Positions 15,947-25,233 of a stretch of DNA of 64,000 bases are shown here, piece after piece. The notes beneath the pieces are model-generated. The model ran no database searches. It was not told the DNA's origin and saw nothing but the letters and a program-made list of their open reading frames with translations. Made by a program: the position numbers and the translations under genes. Origin of the DNA: CAADGV01 sp040290295 (GTDB lineage: Bacteria; Bacteroidota; Ignavibacteria; UBA10030; UBA6906); NCBI GenBank assembly GCA_040290295.1, contig PSMW01000006.1, positions 1 through 64,000 of the forward strand, read 5' to 3'. The first letter of the stretch is position 1. Every line of letters starts with the position of its first letter.

Positions 15947-16498
15947 ATGAGGACTACACGCGTCGCACGTCGGTACGCTCGCGCATTGATGATGGTGGCA
16001 GAATCCACCAACGCCGTGGAGACGGTCGCCGCCGATCTCGAGCGCATCAAAGCCGCGCTCGCCGAGTCGCGCCCGCTCCGCCTTTTCGTTGCCAGCCCGA
16101 TTGTTTCGGAGGAAAAGAAACGCGGTGTGCTCCGCGAGGTGTTCGGCACCTCCGTCGGCGAAACAACGTTGTCGTTTCTCAACCTCGTGATCGAGAAGCA
16201 CCGTGAGAACATCCTGCCCGAGATCATCGAACAGTATCTTGCGCTGCGCGACGAGCGTTACGGCATTGTCAACGTCGATGTCGTTGCTGCAGTCGAACTC
16301 GCGCCGCAACAAGAACAACGGCTCGCCGAGCAACTTGAACGGTCCACACGGAGGAAAGTTCGCCTGCGCTTTTCTCTGGACCGGACGATACGTGGCGGGC
16401 TTTTGGTCAAGATCGGCGACACGGTGTTGGATGCAACCGTCCGACATCAGTTGGAACGCTTACGCGATCAGCTTGCGCACGGAGCGTTGCCGCTTTGA
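15947..16498 (+). CDS. atpH: ATP synthase F1 subunit delta
   Basis: A 183-residue OSCP/delta subunit that joins the peripheral stalk to F1. It begins VARRYARALMMVAES and has the C-terminal signature RFSLDRTIRGGLLVKIGDTVLDATVRHQLERL, which is typical of the family. Length is normal. It sits between atpF and atpA. Confidence 0.95.
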   Translation: MRTTRVARRYARALMMVAESTNAVETVAADLERIKAALAESRPLRLFVASPIVSEEKKRGVLREVFGTSVGETTLSFLNLVIEKHRENILPEIIEQYLALRDERYGIVNVDVVAAVELAPQQEQRLAEQLERSTRRKVRLRFSLDRTIRGGLLVKIGDTVLDATVRHQLERLRDQLAHGALPL

Positions 16499-16548
16499 AC
16501 ACCGGATTGGTGAACGTAGGAGAGAACTTTTCATAAGGAATTACGACG

Positions 16549-18105
16549 ATGGCAGAAGTGAAACCAGAAGAAGTATCCGCTATTCTGCGCCGACAGCTTG
16601 CCGGCTTCGAGAAAGAAACCGACATGTACGATGTGGGCACCGTCTTGCAAATCGGTGATGGCGTTGCCCGCGTCTACGGCTTGTCGAAAGCGGTGATGAG
16701 CGAGTTGATCGAGTTTCCGCACGGCGTCTTCGGCATGGTGCTGAACCTCGAAGAAGACAACGTCGGCTGTATCTTATTCGGCGAGAGCAGTGAGATCAAA
16801 GAAGGCGACACCGTCAAACGCACCGGTAACGTCGCCTCGATACCTGTCGGTGAAGGAATGTTGGGCCGCGTCGTCAACGCATTGGGTCAGCCCATCGACG
16901 GGCGTGGTCCCATCAAAACGGAAAAGACCATGCAGATCGAACGAAAGGCTCTCGGTGTCATTGCTCGTCAGCCTGTCAAAGAGCCGCTGCAAACCGGCAT
17001 CAAAGCCGTGGACGGCATGATTCCTATCGGACGGGGGCAACGAGAATTGATCATCGGCGATCGGCAAACGGGCAAAACAGCCATCGCAATCGACACGATC
17101 ATCAACCAGCGCCACACGCACACCGAGAAGGCAAAGAAGCAGGGAATCAAACCCGTGTACTGTATCTACGTCGCGATCGGACAGAAAAGCTCGACCGTTG
17201 CACAGGTCGTCAGCAAGCTCGAAGAAGAAGGAGCGATGCCGTACACGACCGTCATCGCAGCGACGGCAACCGATCCCGCACCGATGCAATTTATTGCGCC
17301 TTACTCGGGCGCAACGCTCGGCGAGTTCTTCCGTGATAGCGGACGACACGCCCTGGTGGTGTACGACGACCTTTCCAAGCAGGCGCAAGCGTATCGACAA
17401 GTCTCTCTGCTGCTGCGCCGACCTCCGGGGCGCGAAGCCTATCCGGGCGACGTCTTCTATTTGCATTCACGTCTGTTGGAGCGTGCCTCGAAGCTGAGGG
17501 ATGAACTCGGAGGCGGGAGTCTCACAGCGCTTCCGGTTATCGAAACGCAAGCAGGCGACGTGTCGGCGTACATCCCAACAAACGTCATCTCCATTACCGA
17601 CGGCCAGATCTATCTCGAAGCAAACATGTTCAACGCCGGCGTTCGCCCCGCGATCAACGTCGGCATCTCGGTGTCGCGCGTCGGCGGCAACGCACAAATA
17701 AAAGCGATGAAGAAGGTGGCGGGCAGGCTCCGCTTGGAGCTTGCGCAATATCGAGAGCTGGAGGCGTTTGCAAAGTTCGGCTCCGACCTCGACAAAGCAA
17801 CCCTCCAACAGCTCCGCCGTGGTGCGCGCTTGGTTGAACTTCTCAAACAAGACCAGTATCAACCGATGGCAGTCGAGAAACAAGTCGTCTCAATCTTTGC
17901 CGGCACCAACGGATACTTGGACGAGATCCCGGTCGAGCATGTGCGGCGCTATGAGAAGGAGATGCTGGAGGTGATGGAACTGAGGCATCATGACCTCCTC
18001 GATGCCATTGCCGAGCAAAAGGATTTGACGGACGAGATCACGGAGAAGCTCAAAGCCATCCTTCTGCAGTTCACTGATGCGTTTAAAGTCACCGTCAAGG
18101 CATAA
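16549..18105 (+). CDS. atpA: ATP synthase F1 subunit alpha
   Basis: A 518-residue non-catalytic nucleotide-binding subunit of F1. The P-loop GDRQTGKT lies at 170-177. The signature PAINVGISVSRVGG and the arginine-finger region are present. Length is slightly over the usual ~505. The stop overlaps the atpG start (TAATG, 18103-18107). Confidence 0.98.
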   Translation: MAEVKPEEVSAILRRQLAGFEKETDMYDVGTVLQIGDGVARVYGLSKAVMSELIEFPHGVFGMVLNLEEDNVGCILFGESSEIKEGDTVKRTGNVASIPVGEGMLGRVVNALGQPIDGRGPIKTEKTMQIERKALGVIARQPVKEPLQTGIKAVDGMIPIGRGQRELIIGDRQTGKTAIAIDTIINQRHTHTEKAKKQGIKPVYCIYVAIGQKSSTVAQVVSKLEEEGAMPYTTVIAATATDPAPMQFIAPYSGATLGEFFRDSGRHALVVYDDLSKQAQAYRQVSLLLRRPPGREAYPGDVFYLHSRLLERASKLRDELGGGSLTALPVIETQAGDVSAYIPTNVISITDGQIYLEANMFNAGVRPAINVGISVSRVGGNAQIKAMKKVAGRLRLELAQYRELEAFAKFGSDLDKATLQQLRRGARLVELLKQDQYQPMAVEKQVVSIFAGTNGYLDEIPVEHVRRYEKEMLEVMELRHHDLLDAIAEQKDLTDEITEKLKAILLQFTDAFKVTVKA

Positions 18106-18989
18106 TGGCAACACTGCGCGAAATTCGGAGCCGCATCATCGGCGTCAAGAAGACGCAAAAGATTACCAAAGCGATGAAGATGGTCGCGGCCGCAAAGCTG
18201 CGGCGTGCCCAAAACAACGTGGTGCGCGCCCGCCCATACGCAAAAAAGATCAAAGAGCTATTACAGCATCTTTCCGCGAATCCCGAAACGGCAGGCAACA
18301 TCTTCCTGCAAGAGCGAGCAGTCAATGCCGTTGCCCTCGTCGTCGTGACAGCCGATCGCGGATTGTGCGGCGCGTTCAACTCCAACCTCATCAAAGCCGC
18401 CGAACGTCACATCGCCACGCACTACGCAACGCTCAAAGAGGAAGGCAAGCTGAAAGTCTTTTGCATCGGGAAAAAAGGTGCTGATTACTTCACCAAGCGC
18501 GGATATGCACTTGCGGGCAGGTACGTCGGTATCTACAACAATCTTGTCTTCCCTCCAGCACAAGCCATTGCGCATGAAATCGTCAACGGCTACTCCGCCG
18601 GCGAGTACGATCGGGTCGAAATTGTGTACAACGAGTTCAAGTCGGTCACCCAGCCGCGCATTGCGATCGAACAGTTCCTGCCCATACCGAAGGAGGCATT
18701 CGAAGGAGCAGCGCGCCGTCCCGTCGATTATATCTACGAGCCGTCCGATGTTGCGTTGATGAACGCCTTGATCCCCAAGCATCTCAACTTCCAGGTGTGG
18801 CGGGTAATCTTGGAAAGCAACGCAGCCGAGCAAGGTGCACGCATGGCGGCAATGGAGAACGCCACCACCAACGCCAACACACTCATCAGCACACTCCAGC
18901 TCTCCTACAACAAAGCGCGGCAAGCAGCCATCACGAAGGAACTGCTGGAAATTGTCGGCGGTGCAGAAGCATTGCGCAAAGCGGGATGA
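18105..18989 (+). CDS. atpG: ATP synthase F1 subunit gamma
   Basis: A 294-residue central-shaft subunit. The N-terminal helix has SRIIGVKKTQKITKAMKMVAAAKLRRAQ. The middle has TADRGLCGAFN, and the C-terminal helix has ENATTNANTLISTLQLSYNKARQAAITKELLEI. It is the last gene of the operon. Subunits beta and epsilon (atpD, atpC) do not follow and must be elsewhere, as in Chlorobi and many Bacteroidetes. Confidence 0.98.
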   Translation: MATLREIRSRIIGVKKTQKITKAMKMVAAAKLRRAQNNVVRARPYAKKIKELLQHLSANPETAGNIFLQERAVNAVALVVVTADRGLCGAFNSNLIKAAERHIATHYATLKEEGKLKVFCIGKKGADYFTKRGYALAGRYVGIYNNLVFPPAQAIAHEIVNGYSAGEYDRVEIVYNEFKSVTQPRIAIEQFLPIPKEAFEGAARRPVDYIYEPSDVALMNALIPKHLNFQVWRVILESNAAEQGARMAAMENATTNANTLISTLQLSYNKARQAAITKELLEIVGGAEALRKAG

Positions 18990-19279
18990 TGCGCTCACGC
19001 GAGCGCACCCCCGCGATACCAGAGCCCGAGAACACATCCTCGCGTCGCCATCGTCTCCCGATAAGACGTTTGAACGCCTTCACGACGAACAGTCATTCAC
19101 ATCCTGAAACCTCCGACCGCCATCCAGCCCGCTTCGCTCGGGTAATCGAGACAACAAGCAGCACGTTCTGATCGTGTCGATCGTGACAGTCCATGCTCGC
19201 TCTACGCTCTTCAGCCACGGGCGCAGCAGGTGGATTGCACAGCTATTTTACCATCAGAAATCCATGAAGCGTTGGTTTT

Positions 19280-19665
19280 GGATGCTTCGTCCCGCCTTGG
19301 TCCCGCAAACTGCGCGTTGCGAAATCGTCGGCAGTGTGTTGAGAACCAGAAGTTGAGGTTCAACCTGTTGGAGCTTGAGTATTAGAATTTACGCATCAAA
19401 GTGTGCGAGCGAAGAATCCACACCCGCAGCAAACACCAGCCGTCCTCGTCAGGTTGAGCGTAGTGAAGCGAAGCGGAACGAAGTCGAAACCTCCTTACAT
19501 AGACACCCTTGGCATATGTTGCACGCAGTGCGATGGTTAAGGATGCTTCGCCTGACAACTGTCGCGCAGGCAACCCAAATCTGCGCGTGGCGAAATCATC
19601 GGCTGTGTTTGGAGCGCTTGAGCGGTGAAGGTTGGCGCTCAACGTTTTGGAATTTGCGCATCGAT
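19280..19665. repeat. Two diverged copies of an intergenic repeat
   Basis: Copy A (19280-19346) and copy B (19541-19615) both start GGATGCTTCG and share a ~30-base block (19310-19340 and 19581-19610, about 26 identical). Each is followed by a GAATTT-CGCATC block (19385 and 19650). A 21-base segment at 19358-19378 is identical to 89-109 at the left end of the window. Between the copies, 19451-19494 is a purine-rich stretch that starts AGGTTGAGCG and ends GTCGAAACCT. These are probably remnants of a dispersed non-coding repeat family. Confidence 0.6.
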
Positions 19666-19928
19666 GCGCCGACGGAGCTAAGGGTGCACACTCGCAGGTC
19701 GAACAGCAAAAGACTCATCGTATAGCCGAACGGAATCGGGCTGGAGGATGAGCCAGACCAATGTGCAATGCCCGCTGTGGGTGCTTGCGTACATCGCTGG
19801 GAGAGGCGGCGGGAATCACACGAGGGGCTCCTTCGGCTTTGAGTATGAAGCTGAAGGGTGGCGCTCGCTTCCAGGTTGGGAGCCCCTGACGGCTTTGTCA
19901 ACCACCGGACCGAACGCGCTCAAAACAC

Positions 19929-19958
19929 AACGCCGTCGGAGATGTCTCCGGCGGCGTT
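19929..19958 (-). terminator. Likely terminator of the dcw/ftsZ transcript
   Basis: A 14-bp stem (13 of 14 paired) with a 2-base loop lies 44 bases after the ftsZ stop on the minus strand. It is followed there by GTGTTTTG. The U-run is weak, but stem strength and position fit. A 12-bp palindrome, CCGTTCGAACGG (19960-19971), precedes it. Confidence 0.5.
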
Positions 19959-20002
19959 TCCGTTCGAACGGGGGGGATGCAAGATGCCTCAAGAAGACAA
20001 TC

Positions 20003-21202
20003 TCAGTCCATAATTTTTCTCAAGAACGTGGGGCGTTCAAGATCCTCCGGCGTCGGCTTGGGATCCTCCGGCGGCAGCTCGCTGGCAGCTCGAACGGACG
20101 GAAGATCGAGGTTCACACCGCGCCGCATGAACGTGGGTTTGTCAAGATTCTTCAAATCGGACACGCCCGTGGGAATGCGTTCGACCAATCTCGGTGCCTT
20201 GATCGCCGGACGAATGCCTGCTCCAGGTGCCACGGGTGGAGTCGTTTTCCGTTTGAATCCCGTTGCAATGACGGTCACCATCATCTCGTCCGTCATCTTC
20301 TCATCCACCACGGCGCCGAGAATGACGTTCACTTCCTCGCCTGCAGCCTGCCGCACGATCTCGGTTGCCTCTTCGACTTCGACAAGCGACATGTTCGGGC
20401 CGCCGGTGATGTTGACGAGCACGCCTTGTGCACCCGCTATGCTCACTTCTTCCAGCAATTCGCTCGAGATCGCCTTGTGCGCTGCTTCCGCAGCACGATT
20501 CTCGCCCGTTGCGACACCCGTGCCCATGACTGCCTCGCCCATATCCTTCATGATCGTGCGGACGTCGGCGAAATCCACGTTGATGAAGCCGGGTACCGTG
20601 ATGACTTCGGAGATTCCGCGTGTGGCGTTGTAGAGCACTTCGTTCGCCAGATCGAATGCGACTTGCAGCGGAGTCGTTTTGTTGACAACTGAGAGAAGCT
20701 TTTGGTTCGGAATGACGAGGAGCGTATCGACATGTTTCTTCAGTTCCTCGATGCCCGCGTTCGCTTGCTTGTTGCGGTGCGGTCCCTCGACGGCGAACGG
20801 GCGCGTCACGCATCCGACGACGAGCGCACCTGCACTCTTCGCGATGTTGGCGACGACGGGTGCACCTCCCGTTCCCGTACCACCTCCCATCCCTGCGGTC
20901 ACGAACACCATATCGCTGCCACTGAGAGCGCGCGCGATCTCATCGCGGTCTTCTTCGACGGCTCGATGCCCCACCGTCGGGTCGGAGCCGGCACCTAAGC
21001 CGCGTGTCAGGTTTTTTCCGATTTGAATCTTGTTCGGCGCTGCATTGCGCTGAAGCGCTTGCAGGTCGGTGTTGATCGCGAAGAACTCCACGCCTTGTAA
21101 GCCGCGTGCAATCATGCTGTTAACTGCGTTGCCGCCTCCGCCACCGACGCCAACGACGCGAATTTTGGCACCGCGCTCGAAGTACTCATCGAGTTCGATC
21201 AC
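20003..21202 (-). CDS. ftsZ: Cell division protein FtsZ
   Basis: A 399-residue tubulin-like GTPase that forms the division ring. The glycine-rich N-terminus (VGVGGGGGNAVN) is followed by the tubulin signature GGGTGTG at 106-112 and a T7-loop region NVDFADVRTI. A linker of ~70 residues ends in a conserved tail LERPTFLRKIMD that would bind FtsA. A related motif, LDKPTFMRRG, occurs earlier in the linker. The start is GTG with a strong AAGGAGGAAAG site 4 bases upstream. It is the last gene of the dcw cluster. Confidence 0.98.
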   Translation of the reverse strand: MIELDEYFERGAKIRVVGVGGGGGNAVNSMIARGLQGVEFFAINTDLQALQRNAAPNKIQIGKNLTRGLGAGSDPTVGHRAVEEDRDEIARALSGSDMVFVTAGMGGGTGTGGAPVVANIAKSAGALVVGCVTRPFAVEGPHRNKQANAGIEELKKHVDTLLVIPNQKLLSVVNKTTPLQVAFDLANEVLYNATRGISEVITVPGFINVDFADVRTIMKDMGEAVMGTGVATGENRAAEAAHKAISSELLEEVSIAGAQGVLVNITGGPNMSLVEVEEATEIVRQAAGEEVNVILGAVVDEKMTDEMMVTVIATGFKRKTTPPVAPGAGIRPAIKAPRLVERIPTGVSDLKNLDKPTFMRRGVNLDLPSVRAASELPPEDPKPTPEDLERPTFLRKIMD

Positions 21203-21241
21203 TGGCTTTCCTCCTTCAAAGTGTGATGGAATAGTGATGGT

Positions 21242-22492
21242 TTATAACTCGTCGAACCATGATCTCATTTTCGCAAGGATGTTGCTTTTGCCGAATTTCC
21301 ATTTCGACTTTCCTCCTTCGCTTTCTGCGCCCTGGATATTCGACCCGTCGTGATAGCGAAGGCAATGATACACCAAGCCGACTGCTGTCGCATACGCGGG
21401 ATGCTCGATCTCTTTGACTAAGCCTCCGGCAAATCCGGTCGGAACACCGATTTTGACCGGCATGCCGAGTACTTCGCGCGCAAGTTCGGCGGTTCCTTTG
21501 ATCAGCGCGCCTCCACCTGTGAGCACGACGCCAGCCGAAAGGTGTCTCGAGTACCCCGAACGGCGAATCTCCAAGGCGACGATCTCAAAAATTTCTTCCA
21601 TACGGGGTTGAATAATCTGTGCGAGCAAGCGCTTGTCGATCGCCAACGGCTCTCTGCCCCCGACGCCGGGCAGAATGATCGGCTCGTTGTCCACCACGGC
21701 AGGAAGATAGGCGAAGCCATGTTCGCGCTTCAGTCGCTCGGCTTGTTCCGTCAGGATGCCGAGTCCTTTGCGGATATCGTCGGTCACTTTCTTGCCTGCA
21801 ACGCCAATCACGGCAGTATGGCGAATGGTGCGTTCTTCGAACACGGCAAGGTCGGTCGTGCCGCCGCCGACATCGACTAGCACCACACCGACCTCTTTCT
21901 CGTCGTCGTTCAGCACAGCATAGCTCGACGCAAGAGGTTCGAGCACCATGTCCTGTACAACCAGTCCTGCACGCGTGACGCATTTGAAAATATTCTCTGC
22001 GGCCGTGACGGCACCTGTAATGATGTGAACGTTCACCTCCATGCGCACCCCGGACATACCAAGCGGATCGAACACGCCATCCTGTCCATCGATGATGAAC
22101 TCTTGAGGAATGACGTGAATGATCTTCCTATCCGACGGAAGGGCAACATGCTTCGTGTCTTCGATCAGGCGATCGATGTCCGCTTGCGTTATTTCATGGT
22201 CGGGTCCGCTGATGCTGATCACGCCACGACTTTGGAAGCTCTGGATATGGTCGCCTGCGATGCCGACGATGACCGAACGAATGTCGACACCAGATTGTGC
22301 GCGTGCTTCATCCACAGCCGCACGAATCGTCTTGATGGTCTTTTCGATGTGTGCAATGACGCCACGATTCAAACCTTCCGACGGGACGCTGCCGACGCCG
22401 AGAATGTTCAACCGGCCGTGTTGATCGGTGCCGGCAACGACAGCGCAGACTTTCGTGGTGCCGATATCCAAACCTACGATGATGTTGTCCAT
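21242..22492 (-). CDS. ftsA: Cell division protein FtsA
   Basis: A 416-residue actin-like protein that tethers FtsZ to the membrane. Phosphate-binding motifs GLDIGTTKV near the N-terminus and VDVGGGTTDLAVF are present, and ADP-binding VVLTGGGALIKG is near the C-terminus. The last 14 residues (SNILAKMRSWFDEL) form an amphipathic membrane-targeting helix. The ATG at 22492 has AAAGGAAC upstream. It follows ftsQ by 11 bases. Confidence 0.97.
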   Translation of the reverse strand: MDNIIVGLDIGTTKVCAVVAGTDQHGRLNILGVGSVPSEGLNRGVIAHIEKTIKTIRAAVDEARAQSGVDIRSVIVGIAGDHIQSFQSRGVISISGPDHEITQADIDRLIEDTKHVALPSDRKIIHVIPQEFIIDGQDGVFDPLGMSGVRMEVNVHIITGAVTAAENIFKCVTRAGLVVQDMVLEPLASSYAVLNDDEKEVGVVLVDVGGGTTDLAVFEERTIRHTAVIGVAGKKVTDDIRKGLGILTEQAERLKREHGFAYLPAVVDNEPIILPGVGGREPLAIDKRLLAQIIQPRMEEIFEIVALEIRRSGYSRHLSAGVVLTGGGALIKGTAELAREVLGMPVKIGVPTGFAGGLVKEIEHPAYATAVGLVYHCLRYHDGSNIQGAESEGGKSKWKFGKSNILAKMRSWFDEL

Positions 22493-22503
22493 AGTGGTTC
22501 CTT

Positions 22504-23286
22504 TTACGAGTGAACATCCAAGCCGCGGTGGTTCCATCGAACCACCACCTGATCTTCGAAACGCAAGTCGATGGAGTCGAGCGCGTTCGCCCCTTTCCGA
22601 GTGACAACGGTCTTCCAGAAGGCGCTGAGGGTGAGCAATTTCACGCCGACACGCTCTCGCCCCAACAAGATAGGAACACCGAACTCCGCCGTATAGAGAA
22701 CGAACTCATCGGTGCCCACGCCGCCAACTTCCGAGATGTTTCGGTACATCTCTTCATCCACCTCACGAGCGAGTGACACAATGCCGAGCGCCTCACGCAC
22801 GCGCGCATTGCGGATTTGCTTACCGATCACGCACTCCTTTGCGGCAACCGGCACGGAAATCACCGGCAGGTCGAATGCTGCTGCTGAGCGCACAGCCGGA
22901 AGCACATACCCTTCCGCATCGAGCGTGAGGAGCGTTCCTTGCGCAAGGAGCGCCACGGGTTGCCGTTCTTCAATCGTGATACGAATGCGATCCGGCAGAT
23001 CACGATGCACCGACACCTTCCTCACATACGGCTGCTTCAGCAGTCGCTGCTCGATGGCAAAGAGGTCGAGTGCGAACAGCGGCTCATGAAGCGGAACATC
23101 TGCCAATGCCACGATCTCCTTCGTTGCGACGATCCGATTTCCTTCCACGACGATGTGCGCAACGCGGCGGTCGCTTTTCCATGTGTTCCCATAGATCGTC
23201 AACGCCACGAGAGCACTCGTCAGCAGAATCATCAGGAGGAACGTTTTCTTCCCACCGGGTGCGCGATCGTTGATTACAGGTTCCAT
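22504..23286 (-). CDS. ftsQ: Cell division protein FtsQ
   Basis: A 260-residue bitopic divisome protein. A single transmembrane segment (TFLLMILLTSALVALTIYG) precedes a POTRA domain (VAHIVVEGNRIVATKEIVALADV, about 42-105) and the FtsQ beta domain (LLTLDAEGYVLP onward). The POTRA end (VRKVSVHRDLPDRIRITIEERQPVA) is typical. It starts 2 bases after the stop of the MurB-like gene. Confidence 0.92.
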   Translation of the reverse strand: MEPVINDRAPGGKKTFLLMILLTSALVALTIYGNTWKSDRRVAHIVVEGNRIVATKEIVALADVPLHEPLFALDLFAIEQRLLKQPYVRKVSVHRDLPDRIRITIEERQPVALLAQGTLLTLDAEGYVLPAVRSAAAFDLPVISVPVAAKECVIGKQIRNARVREALGIVSLAREVDEEMYRNISEVGGVGTDEFVLYTAEFGVPILLGRERVGVKLLTLSAFWKTVVTRKGANALDSIDLRFEDQVVVRWNHRGLDVHS

Positions 23287-23288
23287 CG

Positions 23289-23828
23289 TTATGCTACATT
23301 CGCTAATGCTTCATCGTCGAACCCGACACACTGAAGAGCCAACTCCAACTCAATGCCCAATTTTGTTCGAACCATGCGTTGTACGTGCAGGACGAGTGCA
23401 AGAATATCGGATGCGCGTGCATTGTCCGCATTCACCACGCAGTCTGCAAGCACTGCTGCGCCTCCCCACGTCAAGCCATGGAGTCCTGCTTGTTCGATGA
23501 GTGCCGCCACCGAGCGTGCATGATGCGGCATCGGCTTGAACATCGGCGCGCACCGTTGCTCGCCGACGGTCGGGTCGAACGAGCGAAGGTCGAGAATGAC
23601 GGCTCCGCGGAATCCGCGATCGCTCACCAGCATATTCTTCTGCAACCCCAGCACGGGAAATCCTTTTGTGCGGAAGTACTCTTCAAGTCGCTCGACCTCT
23701 TCTGCCGAACCCGCCTCGAGGAGGTAGTCCGCGGGACCTCCAACTTGGAGAGCGGTGTAGCGCGCCAGCGGTTCGCTCAGGCGAATCGTTCCAGAAAAAA
23801 TCGCTTGAATCTCGGTCAGTGTCACCAT
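23289..23828 (-). CDS. MurB-like protein with internal deletion, probably inactive
   Basis: A 179-residue homologue of UDP-N-acetylenolpyruvoylglucosamine reductase (MurB, usually ~300). Residues 17-85 match the N-terminal region (SEPLARYTALQVGGPADYLL, LVSDRGFRGAVILDLRSFD). Residues 94-170 match the C-terminal domain (AALIEQAGLHGLTWGGAAVLADCVVN, LALVLHVQRMVRTKLGIELE). The ~140 residues between, with the GIPGxxGG and MNAGA FAD segments, are missing. The FAD motif LGGGSN reads LGLQKN, and the active-site C-G-S-x-F-K reads CAPMFKP. The frame is intact, and the gene is 3 bases from murC and 2 from ftsQ. Reductase activity is very unlikely. A structural role is conjecture. Confidence 0.85.
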   Translation of the reverse strand: MVTLTEIQAIFSGTIRLSEPLARYTALQVGGPADYLLEAGSAEEVERLEEYFRTKGFPVLGLQKNMLVSDRGFRGAVILDLRSFDPTVGEQRCAPMFKPMPHHARSVAALIEQAGLHGLTWGGAAVLADCVVNADNARASDILALVLHVQRMVRTKLGIELELALQCVGFDDEALANVA

Positions 23829-23831
23829 CGC

Positions 23832-25214
23832 TCAACGTTTCTGCTGCAGTTTGTTGATATACTCTTCACCATACTTCCAGATATCTCCGGCGCCCATGGT
23901 GATGACAATGTCGCCGGGCTGGGTGATACTCATGAGAAAATCCGGAATTGCCTTCTTGTCCGGCACATAATGGACATGCTTGTGACCGAACTCCTTCGCG
24001 GTGTTCGCGATGAGTTCGCCGGTAATGCCTTGAATCGGCTCTTCGCGTGCCGGGTAGATATCCGTGACCACGAGGACGTCGGCATTGAAGAACGAACGGC
24101 CGAACTCTTCGTAGAAGTCGCGGGTGCGCGAGTAGAGATGTGGTTGGAAGACACACACGACCCGTCGGCGCCAGCCGGCTTTCACGCCCGCGAGTGTGAC
24201 GCCGATTTCGGTCGGATGATGCGCATAGTCGTCCACCACGAGAACGCCGTTGATGTCCGCCTTCACATCCCAACGACGAAACACGCCGGTGAATTTTTCG
24301 ATGCCCGCCTTCACCTTTTCGAACGGCACATCCAACGCGAGACCGACGGCAATCGCGGCAAGAGCGTTCTGCACGTTGTGCCTGCCGGGAATCTGCAAGG
24401 TAATCTCTCCCAATTCTCTTCCTTCTCTCATCACGACAAACGAGGTGCGGTTCTCCTTCTGGCGAATGTCCACCGCGTGAATGTCTGCTTGTCCGTTCAA
24501 GCCGTACGAGATGATCTTCTTTTTGATCTTCGGCATGATCTCTTGGAGTGCCGGTTCGTCCAGACACAACACCACGAAGCCGTAGAAGGGTACCTTTGAA
24601 GCGAACTGAATGAACGCCGCTTTGATGTCCTCGAGATCGCGATAGCAATCGAGGTGATCGGTCTCCAGTGTCGTCAGCACGGCGATGGTGGGAGTGATGG
24701 AGAGAAACGAGCGATCGTACTCGTCTGCTTCCACGACGATGAAGTCCCCTTTACCGAGCCGTGCGTTGGAGCCTGCTAAACCGCGCAAGCGTCCGCCGAC
24801 GATGACGGTGGGATCGATGCCTCCTTCCATCAACACCAATCCGACCATCGAGGTGGTTGTGGTCTTGCCGTGCGTGCCGGCGATGCCGATGCCGTACTTC
24901 AGACGCATCACTTCGGCAAGCATTTCGGCGCGGCGGATCACCGGAATTTTTCGGCGATGAGCCTCGACGATCTCCGGATTGTCCGGCGAGACAGCGGAAG
25001 AATAGACCAACACATCCACATCGGGATCGAGATTCTTTGCATCATGACCGATAATCACTTTCGCACCGAGTTGCTGCATGCGTTCAGTGTTCTCACTGGC
25101 GGCTTTGTCCGAGCCGGTGACGGTAAATCCCTGGTCGATCAAGATTTCGGCAATGCCGCTCATCCCGATGCCGCCGATGCCTACGAAGTGCAATTTTTTG
25201 ATCGATGAAAACAC
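23832..25214 (-). CDS. murC: UDP-N-acetylmuramate--L-alanine ligase
   Basis: A 460-residue cytosolic Mur ligase that adds L-Ala to UDP-MurNAc. The N-terminal Rossmann motif is HFVGIGGIGMSG. The ATP-binding GTHGKTTTT begins at 113, the central domain has EADEYDRSFL, and the C-terminal domain has DDYAHHPTEI. The GTG at 25214 is chosen because it lies just after the stop of the upstream gene (25234). The longer frame overlaps that gene and is unlike the family. Confidence 0.96.
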   Translation of the reverse strand: MFSSIKKLHFVGIGGIGMSGIAEILIDQGFTVTGSDKAASENTERMQQLGAKVIIGHDAKNLDPDVDVLVYSSAVSPDNPEIVEAHRRKIPVIRRAEMLAEVMRLKYGIGIAGTHGKTTTTSMVGLVLMEGGIDPTVIVGGRLRGLAGSNARLGKGDFIVVEADEYDRSFLSITPTIAVLTTLETDHLDCYRDLEDIKAAFIQFASKVPFYGFVVLCLDEPALQEIMPKIKKKIISYGLNGQADIHAVDIRQKENRTSFVVMREGRELGEITLQIPGRHNVQNALAAIAVGLALDVPFEKVKAGIEKFTGVFRRWDVKADINGVLVVDDYAHHPTEIGVTLAGVKAGWRRRVVCVFQPHLYSRTRDFYEEFGRSFFNADVLVVTDIYPAREEPIQGITGELIANTAKEFGHKHVHYVPDKKAIPDFLMSITQPGDIVITMGAGDIWKYGEEYINKLQQKR

Positions 25215-25233
25215 GTTTGTAAGATCACGTTCG

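Larger units (their letters stand above)
18990..20002. other. 1-kb intergenic region between atpG and ftsZ
   Basis: No protein-coding gene with family resemblance is visible. A 7-bp hairpin (TGCGCTC-ACGC-GAGCGCA, 18990-19007) directly follows the atpG stop but has no U-run. The middle carries diverged repeats (19280-19665), and the right end carries the ftsZ-side terminator. Short open frames here overlap the repeats and look random. Confidence 0.6.

Noticed and set aside
19748..20692. 314-codon plus-strand open frame reaching into ftsZ
   Set aside because: It is mostly antisense to ftsZ and starts in repeat-rich non-coding DNA. No motif is present.
23379..24599. 406-codon open frame antisense to murB-like and murC
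   Set aside because: It is a shadow of murC. It does not supply the missing MurB residues in any frame.
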